DNA of 64,000 bases from Synechococcales cyanobacterium CNB (GTDB lineage Bacteria > Planctomycetota > Phycisphaerae > Phycisphaerales > UBA1924): assembly GCA_030263455.1 (NCBI GenBank), contig SZOZ01000001.1, positions 186,001-250,000 on the forward strand. Reading direction: 5' to 3'. The translations under genes were made by a program, and so were the position numbers. This document shows, piece by piece, positions 25,123 through 36,775 of the stretch. The first letter of the stretch is position 1; every line of letters begins with the position of its first letter. The notes below the pieces were generated by a model, which was not told where the DNA came from, made no database searches, and saw only the letters and a program-made list of their open reading frames with translations.

Positions 25123-25129
25123 CCTGACA

Positions 25130-27622
25130 ATGACGGATTCCCTCGGGAACCTGGTGCGGGCGGTCGTGTGGTCGCTAGCGGCACTCTTGGCGGTCGGCCC
25201 GGCGGCGGCCCAGCGCGACCTGCTCGCGCCCGAAGGGGCGGATTCAGTCCCGGCCGCGCCGATGGGCGAGGTGCAGGTCGATCTCGACCGGTTCGGCTTC
25301 TCCGGCGCGGCACGAGCGGGGGAGTGGACCGGAATCAGGCTGCGGGTCTTGGACCGGGCGGAGCGGCAGCGTGACGTGCTGATCCGTGTGTCCGTGCCGG
25401 ACCCGGACGGCGACGTGACGCAGTACCGCGTTGCGATGACGACGAACCCGGGGCTGTCACAGCCGGTGTGGGTCTACCTGCGTCTGCCGGGACGGTTCGA
25501 GTCGGCGGACCTGCTGAACGTGACGGTGTTCGAGGCGGAGGAGGGTGGCGGCGGCGAGGTGCGCGAGGGGCGCGTGATCGGACAGACCAGGGTGACTCCG
25601 CCTCGGCTGCTGGAGGCCACCGAGTCCGTCGCGGCGGTGATCGGCGACCGCTCGCACGGTCTCGGGCAGTACGGGACGCGGTACCAGAACTCGTCGTATG
25701 CACCGCTGGGGCATGAGCTGCTCGACGCGCGGACCGGGAACACGCCGGACGACGTGCCGGACCGGTGGCTCGGGATGGCGCCGGTGGAGGCGGTGGTGTG
25801 GACGCGCGGCTCGCCGGGCGACCTGACGATCGAGCAGGTGCGTGCGCTGCGGGAGTGGGTCGAGCGGGGGGGGCACCTGATCGTGTGCCTGCCGCCGGTG
25901 GGGCAGGACTGGATCACGATCGCGAACCGCGAGTTGGCGGAGATGATGCCGGCGGTGAGCATCGGTCGGCGCACGGGCGTGGACCTCGGCGCGTATTCGA
26001 CGCTGCTCACGTCGCGCGCGGACGCCGTGCTGCCGCAGGGCGGGACGGTGCATTCGTTGACACCTCGCGCGGATACGGACCCGGGGCAGGCGATGCGCGT
26101 CCTGAACGGGCCGGATGGTGAGTGTGTGGTGGCGCGTCGGCTGGTGGGGGCGGGGGCGGTGACGCTGATCGGGATTGATCTCGGGCATCCGGGGCTGATG
26201 CAGGCGGGGTTGCCGGAGGCGGCCGTGTTCTGGCATCGTGTGCTCGGGCGGCGCGGGCAGGTGATGTCGCAGGCGGAACTGGCGCAGTTGGAGGCGCGGA
26301 GCAGCCGGCCGCTGGGGTTCCGGACGACGGTGGACTATGACCAGGACCTGCCGTCATCGATCGCGAAGTCCGGGCGTGCCGTGGCGGGCGTCTTCCTCGG
26401 GTTCGTGGTGTTCGCGGTGTACTGGATCGCGGCCGGGCCAGGCGGGTTCGGCCTGCTGAAGCGGCGGCAGGCGGTGCGGCACGCGTGGGTGGCGTTCCTG
26501 GCGACGAGCCTGGTGTTCACGGGGTTGGCGTGGGGTGGCGCGCTGTTGCTCAGGCCGAAGCGGCTGGAGGCGACGCACCTGACGTTCCTCGACCATGTCT
26601 ACGGCGAGCGCAAGCAGCGCACGCGGACGTGGATGAGCCTGCTCGTGCCGAGTTACGGCGAGGCAACCGTGACCGTGGGCGAAGAGCCGGATGTTGTCGG
26701 GGGGCCGCGGGTGCATCAAGCGATCGCGCCGTGGGATCAGCCGCGCACGCTCGGCATCTCTGGCCGGGGCGGGTTCCCTGACGCGAGAGGGTACACGGTG
26801 GACGGCCGCTCACCGAACTCGATGACGTTCCCGACGCGTGCGACGGTGAAGCAACTTGTGTCGGACTGGTCGGGCGGCATGGCGTGGCGATCGATCCGGC
26901 CCATCGTTGATGCGACTGGCAACCCCGACACGGCGATCCGGTTCCGGCGCAGTGACATCGGCAACCACCTGCTCGAAGGCGTCCTGACGCATGAACTGCC
27001 GGGTGTGCTGGAGAACGTGGTGATTGTGGTGGTGCGTCGGCAGCAGCCGATGTGGGTGCCGCCGGGCGACCAGTTGATCTGCACGGCGTATGCGTTCAAG
27101 CGGACCGGCGTCTGGCAGCCGGGCGAATCGCTGAACCTCGAACTGGCGACGGTGCTCTCGGGCACGGACGTGCTGGCGCAGAACTACCTGGGCGACCTGA
27201 CGCGGATGTCGTCGAGCGTACCGGGCGGGTTCGGCGAGCAGACGGCGGACCCGCGGCGTGCGCCGGATCGTCTGGCCGCGCTCGCGCTGTTCAGCCACCT
27301 CGCGCCCCCGGACTTCAGCCGCGGGGTGACGGACACCTCCGCGCCGGTGTTGGCGAGGCGGGCGGGGGCGCAGCGGTGGGATCTGGGGAGGTGGTTCACG
27401 CAGCCGTGCGTGATCGTGATCGGGCACCTGAAGGCGTCGGGGAAGGACGCGTGCCCAACGCCGATGCGTGTGTCGATCGGCGGGCAGGAGCGGACGGTTC
27501 ACTTCGACGGGACAACGGTGGTCCGCTGGATCTATCCTCTGCCCGACGATCCGCCGCTGGTCGTGCGTCCGGCGCGAGGGGATGAGCCCGCGGCGGTCGG
27601 CGGAACGGAAGGCGGCGGTTGA
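25130..27622 (+). CDS. Large membrane protein with GATase-like periplasmic region
   Basis: 830 residues. A signal or anchor segment (residues 9-27) is followed by a beta-rich region, then about residues 195-260 resembling a type 1 glutamine-amidotransferase-like fold (EAVVWTRGSPGDLTIEQVRALREWVERGG-type sequence, with HLIVCLPP). Two membrane helices lie near residues 413-436 and 447-470. A large C-terminal domain follows. No catalytic Cys-His pair is obvious, so it is probably not an enzyme. The ATG is supported by TAGAAT 7 bases upstream. The ABC ATPase gene starts 19 bases after its stop. Proteins of this kind next to ABC-2 ATPases occur in gliding or envelope transport clusters; a role in such a complex is inference. 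Confidence 0.7.
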   Translation: MTDSLGNLVRAVVWSLAALLAVGPAAAQRDLLAPEGADSVPAAPMGEVQVDLDRFGFSGAARAGEWTGIRLRVLDRAERQRDVLIRVSVPDPDGDVTQYRVAMTTNPGLSQPVWVYLRLPGRFESADLLNVTVFEAEEGGGGEVREGRVIGQTRVTPPRLLEATESVAAVIGDRSHGLGQYGTRYQNSSYAPLGHELLDARTGNTPDDVPDRWLGMAPVEAVVWTRGSPGDLTIEQVRALREWVERGGHLIVCLPPVGQDWITIANRELAEMMPAVSIGRRTGVDLGAYSTLLTSRADAVLPQGGTVHSLTPRADTDPGQAMRVLNGPDGECVVARRLVGAGAVTLIGIDLGHPGLMQAGLPEAAVFWHRVLGRRGQVMSQAELAQLEARSSRPLGFRTTVDYDQDLPSSIAKSGRAVAGVFLGFVVFAVYWIAAGPGGFGLLKRRQAVRHAWVAFLATSLVFTGLAWGGALLLRPKRLEATHLTFLDHVYGERKQRTRTWMSLLVPSYGEATVTVGEEPDVVGGPRVHQAIAPWDQPRTLGISGRGGFPDARGYTVDGRSPNSMTFPTRATVKQLVSDWSGGMAWRSIRPIVDATGNPDTAIRFRRSDIGNHLLEGVLTHELPGVLENVVIVVVRRQQPMWVPPGDQLICTAYAFKRTGVWQPGESLNLELATVLSGTDVLAQNYLGDLTRMSSSVPGGFGEQTADPRRAPDRLAALALFSHLAPPDFSRGVTDTSAPVLARRAGAQRWDLGRWFTQPCVIVIGHLKASGKDACPTPMRVSIGGQERTVHFDGTTVVRWIYPLPDDPPLVVRPARGDEPAAVGGTEGGG

Positions 27623-27641
27623 TCGGCGAGGGAGACACTGC

Positions 27642-28607
<966 letters not shown>

Positions 28608-28687
28608 GCGAGCATCCCCGATCGGGGTGTAACCGGGGTGGGGTGACCGTTGCACGGCGGAGTTGGGATCAGCCCCGTGACAAAGAT

Positions 28688-28713
28688 GCCCCGGGGCTTG
28701 AATCCCGGGGCTT
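28688..28713. repeat. GC-rich hairpin with direct CCCGGGGCTT copies
   Basis: GCCCCGGG and CCCGGGGC (28688-28695, 28704-28711) form an 8-base stem around an 8-base loop. CCCGGGGCTT also occurs twice as a direct repeat. A TTCTCTCTCTCTC tract follows, so it could act as a weak terminator for the ABC gene. The rest of the 380-base gap holds no clear gene except a possible tiny ORF at 28775-28855. Confidence 0.6.
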
Positions 28714-28774
28714 CTCTCTCTCTCTGCCTCCCGCGCGGTCGCGCCTCAACTAGACTGGCGCGAGACCATTCGCC

Positions 28775-28855
28775 CTAGCACAGGGCGAGAAAGCTGAGCA
28801 GCGCCAGCAGGGCAACGCGGCGCTGGTTGGGTGTGATCGTGAGAAGAGACTTCAC
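28775..28855 (-). CDS. Possible 26-residue hydrophobic peptide
   Basis: A GTG at 28855 (minus strand), preceded by GGGAGAG at about 6 bases, opens a 26-codon frame. It begins with a basic, polar half (MKSLLTITPNQRR) and ends in a hydrophobic half (VALLALLSFLALC). It is too short for statistical support. The ribosome-binding site and membrane-peptide composition are the only evidence. Confidence 0.25.
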   Translation of the reverse strand: MKSLLTITPNQRRVALLALLSFLALC

Positions 28856-28988
28856 CGTGCGCTCTCCCGCTGTCGATCCGTCACTCACGCTTCAACGCGC
28901 GTGCCGGACCGATGTGCGCGGGGCCGATCGCCCTTTACAGTGTGCCAGCGACATCCGGTCGCCCGATAACGCTCGGCGCTGGTCGCGG

Positions 28989-30854
28989 ATGTTGCCGGTT
29001 CGCAACGCGGTCCGTTGCGTCGTCGCAGCGTTGTGCGTGGCGGCAGTCGGCATGGCTGGGGGGCGTGCGGCCCAGCCGACGGGGCAGCGTCATGGTGAGC
29101 CGACGCCGGCAGAGGCCATGAGAGCGTTCCAGCAGGTGGAGGCTTGGTTTGCTGCGTGGGCTGTGCCGAGGCAGGGAGAGGTTGAGCGGGGCTTGGAAAG
29201 GCCCCGCCACGAAGAACGGGGAGGCGTGGAAGGGGGCCAGCAAGTCACTGCTACGGGAGGGCGAGGAGGGGGGGTGTGCGTCACGGTGCGGCTCGGTGGG
29301 ACGGTGCTGGCGAGGGAGGTTTCGCTGGTGGAGGGCGAGGATGGGATAGCGCGGGCTGCGGCAGCGGCGATGTCCGCGGTCGAGGAGCGCCTCGCGGTCG
29401 TGCGCGACGCGACATGGCGAGAACGGATGACCGCGTTTGCTCCGACCCTCGAAGTGACGCTGGAACTCGCAGGGCCGCTTGTGCCGCTGACGCAGGAGGA
29501 GCTGGCCCGCCCGTCGTCGATGCTGTCGCCCGGTGTGCACGGCGTGGCGGTGAGAGTGGGGGATTCGTGGCGGGCGACGTTCCCGGCCGAGATGCTCGCG
29601 TCGGGCGCACCGTTCGAAGTCGAGCTCTCGTCGCTCGTGGCGCGTGCGGTCGGCGATCCGCAACTCGGGGCGCGCACACCGACCGATCTTGCACGCTCGG
29701 AGGGGGTTGTCTTCTACCGCTTCCGTACGGTGCATCTTGCACATCCGGCGCGGGGCGAGCCGCCGGTCTTCCTGTACCGGGGCGCGAGGCTCGTCGATCG
29801 GGCATCGCTCGGCACGGGCGACCTGCGTGCGCTCGCGGATCGCTACGCGGATCACTTGATGGCGCGGCGGTGGCGCGACGCGGGGCGGTACGGGATGGTG
29901 GGGACGCTGTTGCCGGTTGCCGGTCGGGCGGAGCCGCCGTTCGCATCGCCGTTGCAGCAGGGGTTGGTGGCGTTCGCGCTGGCGGAGTATGCAGCGGGAG
30001 CGAAGCCCGACCGATCGGAAAGGGCACGATCTTTCGCGATGTCGCTCCTCGAGGACCTGGCCGTGGTTGAGCCTGGGGAGACCGACCCGCTTCGGGACTC
30101 GGCGTCGGTCGCCATGCTGTGGGTGGCGGTACATCGGCTCGGAGCACGCGCACACGCAGACGACGACGTGCGGGGTTTCCTTGACGCGCTGGACGCGGCG
30201 ATGGCCGAGTTGGAGCGTGCGCCGCTCGGAAGTCCGCCTTCGGCGCGGGACGCGGTGGTAATCTGGGCACGGGCGGTACGGGCTGCGGCCGGGCACGGGG
30301 ATGCGGGTGCCGCGGAGCGAGACCTGCGGGCTGTGTATGGAGCGATCGGTACGGCGAGCATGGTGTCGCTGTTGCCGTGGCTGGGTTGGGCGGAACTGGC
30401 GCTCCACCCTGCGGGCGAGGTGCCGGCCGCGCAGGCGATGTGGGACGTCCGCGACCTGGTGTGGGAGCACCAGCTGTCGGACAGAGACGCGACGGCGGAT
30501 GCTCTGGACCTCGTGGGGGGCGTGGTGTTCACGCGGTCGGAGAACCCGTTGCCGACCTGGCATACGGTGCGCGTGCTGCCGCTCATGGCGACGATGCTGG
30601 CGGACGAGCGTCTGACAGAGCGTGAGCTGGTGCTGCCGGAGTTGTCGCGACTGCTGGCATCGCTGCGGTTCGTGCGCCAGTTGACGGCGGATGAAGCGGT
30701 GTGCCATCTGTACGCGGACCGTGAACGGGCAGCGTTCGGCGTTCGGAGCGCGCCGTGGGACCAGCGGATGCCGCCGGAGGCGACCGCGCTGGCTTTGTTG
30801 ACGCTGACGGAGGTGTTTCAAGCCATGGATGCGCGTGCAGAGAAGACGCCGTGA
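28989..30854 (+). CDS. Secreted protein of unknown function
   Basis: 621 residues from ATG 28989. A signal peptide covers about residues 1-28 (RNAVRCVVAALCVAAVGMAGGRAAQ). Residues 65-95 are a charged, Gly/Arg-rich insertion encoded by a GC-rich repeat. The rest looks like an alpha-helical repeat protein (many Ala/Leu/Arg helices), with no recognised enzyme motif. TACAGT at 28936-28941 may be the -10. Earlier in-frame codons back to 28827 lack coding character. The neighbours (ABC ATPase upstream, gyrA downstream) give no functional hint. Confidence 0.65.
   Translation: MLPVRNAVRCVVAALCVAAVGMAGGRAAQPTGQRHGEPTPAEAMRAFQQVEAWFAAWAVPRQGEVERGLERPRHEERGGVEGGQQVTATGGRGGGVCVTVRLGGTVLAREVSLVEGEDGIARAAAAAMSAVEERLAVVRDATWRERMTAFAPTLEVTLELAGPLVPLTQEELARPSSMLSPGVHGVAVRVGDSWRATFPAEMLASGAPFEVELSSLVARAVGDPQLGARTPTDLARSEGVVFYRFRTVHLAHPARGEPPVFLYRGARLVDRASLGTGDLRALADRYADHLMARRWRDAGRYGMVGTLLPVAGRAEPPFASPLQQGLVAFALAEYAAGAKPDRSERARSFAMSLLEDLAVVEPGETDPLRDSASVAMLWVAVHRLGARAHADDDVRGFLDALDAAMAELERAPLGSPPSARDAVVIWARAVRAAAGHGDAGAAERDLRAVYGAIGTASMVSLLPWLGWAELALHPAGEVPAAQAMWDVRDLVWEHQLSDRDATADALDLVGGVVFTRSENPLPTWHTVRVLPLMATMLADERLTERELVLPELSRLLASLRFVRQLTADEAVCHLYADRERAAFGVRSAPWDQRMPPEATALALLTLTEVFQAMDARAEKTP
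29183..29235. repeat. GC-rich repeat inside a coding sequence
   Basis: GAGCGGGGCTTGGAAAGGCC and the bases after it form a stem (GCGGGGC/GCCCCGC). The stretch resembles intergenic sequence at 38140-38165 (TGAGCGGGG, then CAAGGCCCCGCC). Here it is translated in frame as a low-complexity segment. Confidence 0.5.
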
Positions 30855-30935
30855 GCGGGTTTCTCCCGAGCACAGGCGGTGGTCCGTGGCGCGGGGAAGG
30901 GCGGCTTGCAGCAGGAAACGAAGGGCGGTTTTGCC

Positions 30936-30941
30936 TATGAT
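30936..30941 (+). promoter_or_regulatory. Candidate -10 (TATGAT) for gyrA
   Basis: TATGAT lies 59 bases before the gyrA ATG. No clear -35 is visible. This would give a leadered transcript. Confidence 0.3.
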
Positions 30942-31000
30942 TTCCCGTCCATCCCGGCGCCTTCCGACCGCACCCCGCGACGCCCTGAGAGACCTCCCGA

Positions 31001-33703
<2,703 letters not shown>

Positions 33704-33722
33704 CCGGGCGGACCCGATGCGG

Positions 33723-33728
33723 TACACT
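33723..33728 (+). promoter_or_regulatory. -10-like TACACT, 7 nt before STAS gene; possible -35 CTGACC
   Basis: TACACT ends 7 bases before the ATG at 33736. CTGACC (33700-33705) lies 17 bases upstream of it and overlaps the gyrA stop region, making this one of the few sites with a plausible -35. Confidence 0.5.
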
Positions 33729-33735
33729 GCGGCCC

Positions 33736-34086
33736 ATGCCCATCGACTGGTCCGACACGATCGTCGTCGCGGAACTGGCCGACGAGCCTGCGCTCTCGGA
33801 CGAGTTCAACGCGCTCTTCGAGCGGCTGGGCGACGCCCCGCCGAACAAGGTGCCGCACGTCGTGCTGAACTTCGCGAACGTGACCTACGTGAACAGCTCG
33901 AACCTGGCGCAGCTGCTGCGGCTGCGGAAGATGCTGGCGGACGCGGGTCGTTCGCTGCGGGTCTGCTCGGTGACGGACGAGGTGTGGTCGGTGCTGATGG
34001 TGACCGGCCTGGACAAGGTGTTCAAGTTTGCGCCGGATCCGCTGACCGCGCTGGCAGGGTTGCAGTTGGAGGATGCGGAGGGGTGA
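33736..34086 (+). CDS. STAS-domain anti-sigma factor antagonist
   Basis: 116 residues, a single STAS domain like SpoIIAA/RsbV. The phosphorylatable serine is in TYVNSSNLAQLLRL (about residue 55). In partner switching the unphosphorylated antagonist binds an anti-sigma kinase and frees a sigma factor; a PP2C phosphatase reactivates it. Such a phosphatase gene (34928-36193) lies just downstream on the other strand, which supports this role. No RsbW/SpoIIAB-type kinase or sigma factor is seen nearby. It has its own leaderless-type promoter. Confidence 0.88.
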   Translation: MPIDWSDTIVVAELADEPALSDEFNALFERLGDAPPNKVPHVVLNFANVTYVNSSNLAQLLRLRKMLADAGRSLRVCSVTDEVWSVLMVTGLDKVFKFAPDPLTALAGLQLEDAEG

Positions 34087-34115
34087 GCGGCCGCAACCTC
34101 GGCGGCTTCGACACC

Positions 34116-34121
34116 TACACT
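34116..34121 (+). promoter_or_regulatory. -10-like TACACT, 8 nt before start codon
   Basis: TACACT ends 8 bases before the ATG at 34130, giving the ABC gene its own leaderless start 30 bases after the STAS stop codon. Confidence 0.45.
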
Positions 34122-34129
34122 TCAATCCC

Positions 34130-34861
34130 ATGCCCGATTCCGCAACCGCTCCGCCCGTCGCTGAACTGATCGGCGTCCGGAAGACCTACTACAAGCCCGA
34201 CGGCTCGGTGATGGTCGAGGCCCTGCGCGGCATCGACCTCGCCATCCGGCGGGGTGAGTACGTTGCGATCATGGGGGCTTCAGGGTCGGGCAAGTCCACG
34301 CTGATGAACGTGCTGGGTTGCCTCGACCAGCCGACGGAGGGGCGGTACCACCTCGCGGGCAAGGACGTCCAGAGCATGAGCGACGAGGAGCTTTCGGACT
34401 TCCGGGGGCGTACGGTCGGGTTCATCTTCCAGGCCTTCAACCTGATCCCGCAGCTGACCTTGGAGGACAACGTGGAGGTGCCGCTGGTGTATCAGCGCGT
34501 CCCGAAGATGGAGCGGCGGCGCCGCGCGCTGGAGGCGATGGCGCTGGTGGGGCTGGCGGATCGCGTGGGCCACCGTCCGCGAGAACTCTCGGGAGGGCAG
34601 CAGCAGCGGACGGCGATTGCGCGCGCGCTGGTGACCCGACCGGTGATCCTGATGGCGGACGAGCCGACGGGGAACCTGGACTCGACGACGGGCGAGGCGA
34701 TCCTGCGGGTGTTCGAGAACCTGCACGCGCAGGGGATGACGATCCTCATGGTGACGCACGACGACAGCATCGCCGACCGGTGCGAGCGGATCGTGCGGCT
34801 GCGGGACGGTCTGATCGAGACGGACACGGTGCTGCGCAAGCGTGCGCCTGTGCCGGCGTGA
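34130..34861 (+). CDS. LolD/MacB-type ABC transporter ATP-binding protein
   Basis: 243 residues. Walker A is GASGSGKSTLMN, then GFIFQAFNLIPQLT at the Q-loop, the signature LSGGQQQRTAIARAL, Walker B VILMADEPTGNLD and MVTHDDS (switch His). The motifs match the LolD/MacB/FtsE group, whose members work with FtsX/MacB-fold permeases in lipoprotein release or efflux. No permease is adjacent. The ATG at 34130 is preceded by TACACT 8 bases upstream; an in-frame start at 34073 would overlap the STAS gene and lacks support. Confidence 0.9.
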   Translation: MPDSATAPPVAELIGVRKTYYKPDGSVMVEALRGIDLAIRRGEYVAIMGASGSGKSTLMNVLGCLDQPTEGRYHLAGKDVQSMSDEELSDFRGRTVGFIFQAFNLIPQLTLEDNVEVPLVYQRVPKMERRRRALEAMALVGLADRVGHRPRELSGGQQQRTAIARALVTRPVILMADEPTGNLDSTTGEAILRVFENLHAQGMTILMVTHDDSIADRCERIVRLRDGLIETDTVLRKRAPVPA

Positions 34862-34927
34862 CCTGAGGAAAGCGGTTGAACGCGACGGGTTTGAAGAGCG
34901 CGAAGTGGCGAGCGTTTCGAGCGGGCT

Positions 34928-36193
34928 TTATGCGGCTGCGCGGTGCTGGACAGCCGCGGCGTCAGTTCGCCGGATGGCAAGAGCCGTGACATCGTCCCGC
35001 TGGTGGAGCGAGCCGGACTGGGCGTCGAGGAGGCCGGTGAGCTCGAGGAGTGCCGCGCCGACGCTTCCGGTTGCATCCGCGCGGTTGCCGAGGCTGCCGA
35101 GGTGGCGCAGGTAGGCGGAGGTCGGCTTGCCGAGCGATCGGCGGTCGGCGCCGGTGGGGAACGCTGTTTCGAAGCCGTCGCTGTAGATGAGGAGCGTCTC
35201 GCCCGGGGCGAGGCGGAATCGGGACTGCTCGAACTCGGCTGCGTCGAAGACGCCGAGGAGCGGGCCGTCGGCGGGGATCCGGTCCACCGTTCCTGCACGC
35301 AGCCGCAGAGGGGACGGATGGCCTGCGACGCAAGCGGTGACTTCCCATGTCTCGGCATCGACGACGCCGAAGACCGCGGTGGCGAACTGGAAGGAGCCGG
35401 CGCCCGCGCCGCAGAGATCTCGGTTCAGGCGGCGCATGGCCTCGGCGGGATCGACCGCGCCGCTCGGCCCCGCGTCGTCGAGCGTGCGGCGCAGCGAGCG
35501 GCTGATGACCATGGTGAGGAGTGCGGCGGGCACGCCGTGGCCGACCGCGTCCGCGAGCAGGAAAGCAACGCGGCGTTCGCCGATGCGCACGCAGTCGTAG
35601 ACGTCGCCGCTGACGAAGCCCGCCGGACGGAAGAGAACGCCCAGGTCCAACCCCTCGACCCGGGGCAGTTCGCGCGGCATGAGTTCGCGCTGGACCGAGG
35701 AGGCGAGGTTGAGTTCCTCGTGGAGTTGAGCCATTTGTCCGCTGAGGCCGCCGTGGGCGGCGCGGGTGAGGTTCAGTTCGCGTGAGAGGCGTTCGATCAT
35801 GCACTCGCGCTGGCAGAGGGCGTGCAGAGCGGCGGCGAGGGTTGCGGGATTGGTATCCCACGATTCGATGAGGACACCCTCGGCTTCGAGGTCGTGCGCC
35901 TGGAGCGCGTTCTCGGCGGGAAGGAGGATGAATCCGGCGGTCCGCGCGGCGATGAGGTCGTCCACGAGGCGTGCGACGCCGGCTCTGCTGTCATTCTTGT
36001 CGAGGACGGCGAGCGCGAGTTGGGCGATGGGACGCTCGAGGAGGGCCTCCGGCAGGTGCTCGAACTCAACGTCCACGATGGTGGGACTGTGGCCGGCTCT
36101 TGGCCAGGATTCGAGAACGGCTGCGCCGAGATGTTCCCGGACCTTTGGCGGAACGGAGGGCGAGGCGACGAGGAGAATCCTCTGCTGGCGCAT
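34928..36193 (-). CDS. PP2C-type serine phosphatase (RsbU/SpoIIE-like)
   Basis: 421 residues. The N-terminal about 130 residues look like a receiver-like or sensing domain (ILLVASPSV...VEFEHLPEALLERP). A short coiled-coil linker (ELNLASSVQRELMP) leads into the SpoIIE phosphatase domain, with the metal-binding motifs GFVSGDVYDC, LADAVGHGVPAALLT, GHPSPL and IYSDGFETA. It would dephosphorylate a STAS antagonist; the one encoded at 33736 is the obvious candidate. The typical receiver Asp is not clear, so the N-terminus may be a pseudo-receiver. GGAGGT lies 8 bases before the ATG. Confidence 0.88.
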   Translation of the reverse strand: MRQQRILLVASPSVPPKVREHLGAAVLESWPRAGHSPTIVDVEFEHLPEALLERPIAQLALAVLDKNDSRAGVARLVDDLIAARTAGFILLPAENALQAHDLEAEGVLIESWDTNPATLAAALHALCQRECMIERLSRELNLTRAAHGGLSGQMAQLHEELNLASSVQRELMPRELPRVEGLDLGVLFRPAGFVSGDVYDCVRIGERRVAFLLADAVGHGVPAALLTMVISRSLRRTLDDAGPSGAVDPAEAMRRLNRDLCGAGAGSFQFATAVFGVVDAETWEVTACVAGHPSPLRLRAGTVDRIPADGPLLGVFDAAEFEQSRFRLAPGETLLIYSDGFETAFPTGADRRSLGKPTSAYLRHLGSLGNRADATGSVGAALLELTGLLDAQSGSLHQRDDVTALAIRRTDAAAVQHRAAA

Positions 36194-36271
36194 GTCGGGC
36201 GACCTCCGGCGCGCGGCCGCCTGCGGCGCGCCGTGACGCCGCCCGGGGCCGACCCCGGAGCGACTATCGGT

Positions 36272-36775
36272 CTATTTCGCCCGTGCCTTCAGCCTGGCGG
36301 TGTCGAGTGAGATGCGGTCGCCGGCCTTGAGTTCGAGGGTTTCGAGCGTGCCCCCGGCGAGTTCGATGACGAACTGGCAGTCGAACCGGCTGGAGTAGCG
36401 TTTGAGGCGTTCCTCATACTGCCAGTCAGACTCGCCCTCACGCCGCGGTTCTTCGGCCTCCATGTGGTGCATGGCGACGACGCGGCCGCTGGGGTCGAGG
36501 AAGATGATATCGATGGAGATGGGGCAATCGCGCATGACGAAGGAGCGCTTGGCGGCGGCGGGGAAGACGAAGAGCATGCCGCCGTCCGGCTCGATGAACC
36601 CGCGACCCCCAAGTCCTTTCATGCGTGTCGGTTCGTCGAGAGCGAGTTCGAGGTGGAACCACTTGCCGGCGATCTGGACGCTCTCGACGTTCGCGCTGAC
36701 GGCCTTGTCGGAGCAGGAGGCAAGGGCCAGGCCGATGGTGCAGAGCGCGAGGACCATTCCACCAATGCGATTCAT
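36272..36775 (-). CDS. DUF192 lipoprotein
   Basis: 167 residues. A lipoprotein signal peptide has its lipobox at LALASC (Cys about 21). The DUF192 domain follows: ELALDEPTRMKGLGGR, GMLFVFP, RSFVMRDCPISIDIIFLD and the late LELKAGD. DUF192 proteins are small beta proteins of unknown biochemical role. The ATG overlaps the gluQ stop as ATGA (36772-36775), so translation is coupled to gluQ even though the products act in different compartments. Confidence 0.88.
   Translation of the reverse strand: MNRIGGMVLALCTIGLALASCSDKAVSANVESVQIAGKWFHLELALDEPTRMKGLGGRGFIEPDGGMLFVFPAAAKRSFVMRDCPISIDIIFLDPSGRVVAMHHMEAEEPRREGESDWQYEERLKRYSSRFDCQFVIELAGGTLETLELKAGDRISLDTARLKARAK

Noticed and set aside
24782-25129. 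N-terminal extension of the large membrane protein gene back to 24782
   Set aside because: The extension lies antisense to the small coiled-coil gene, has no coding character, and the signal segment begins right after ATG 25130.
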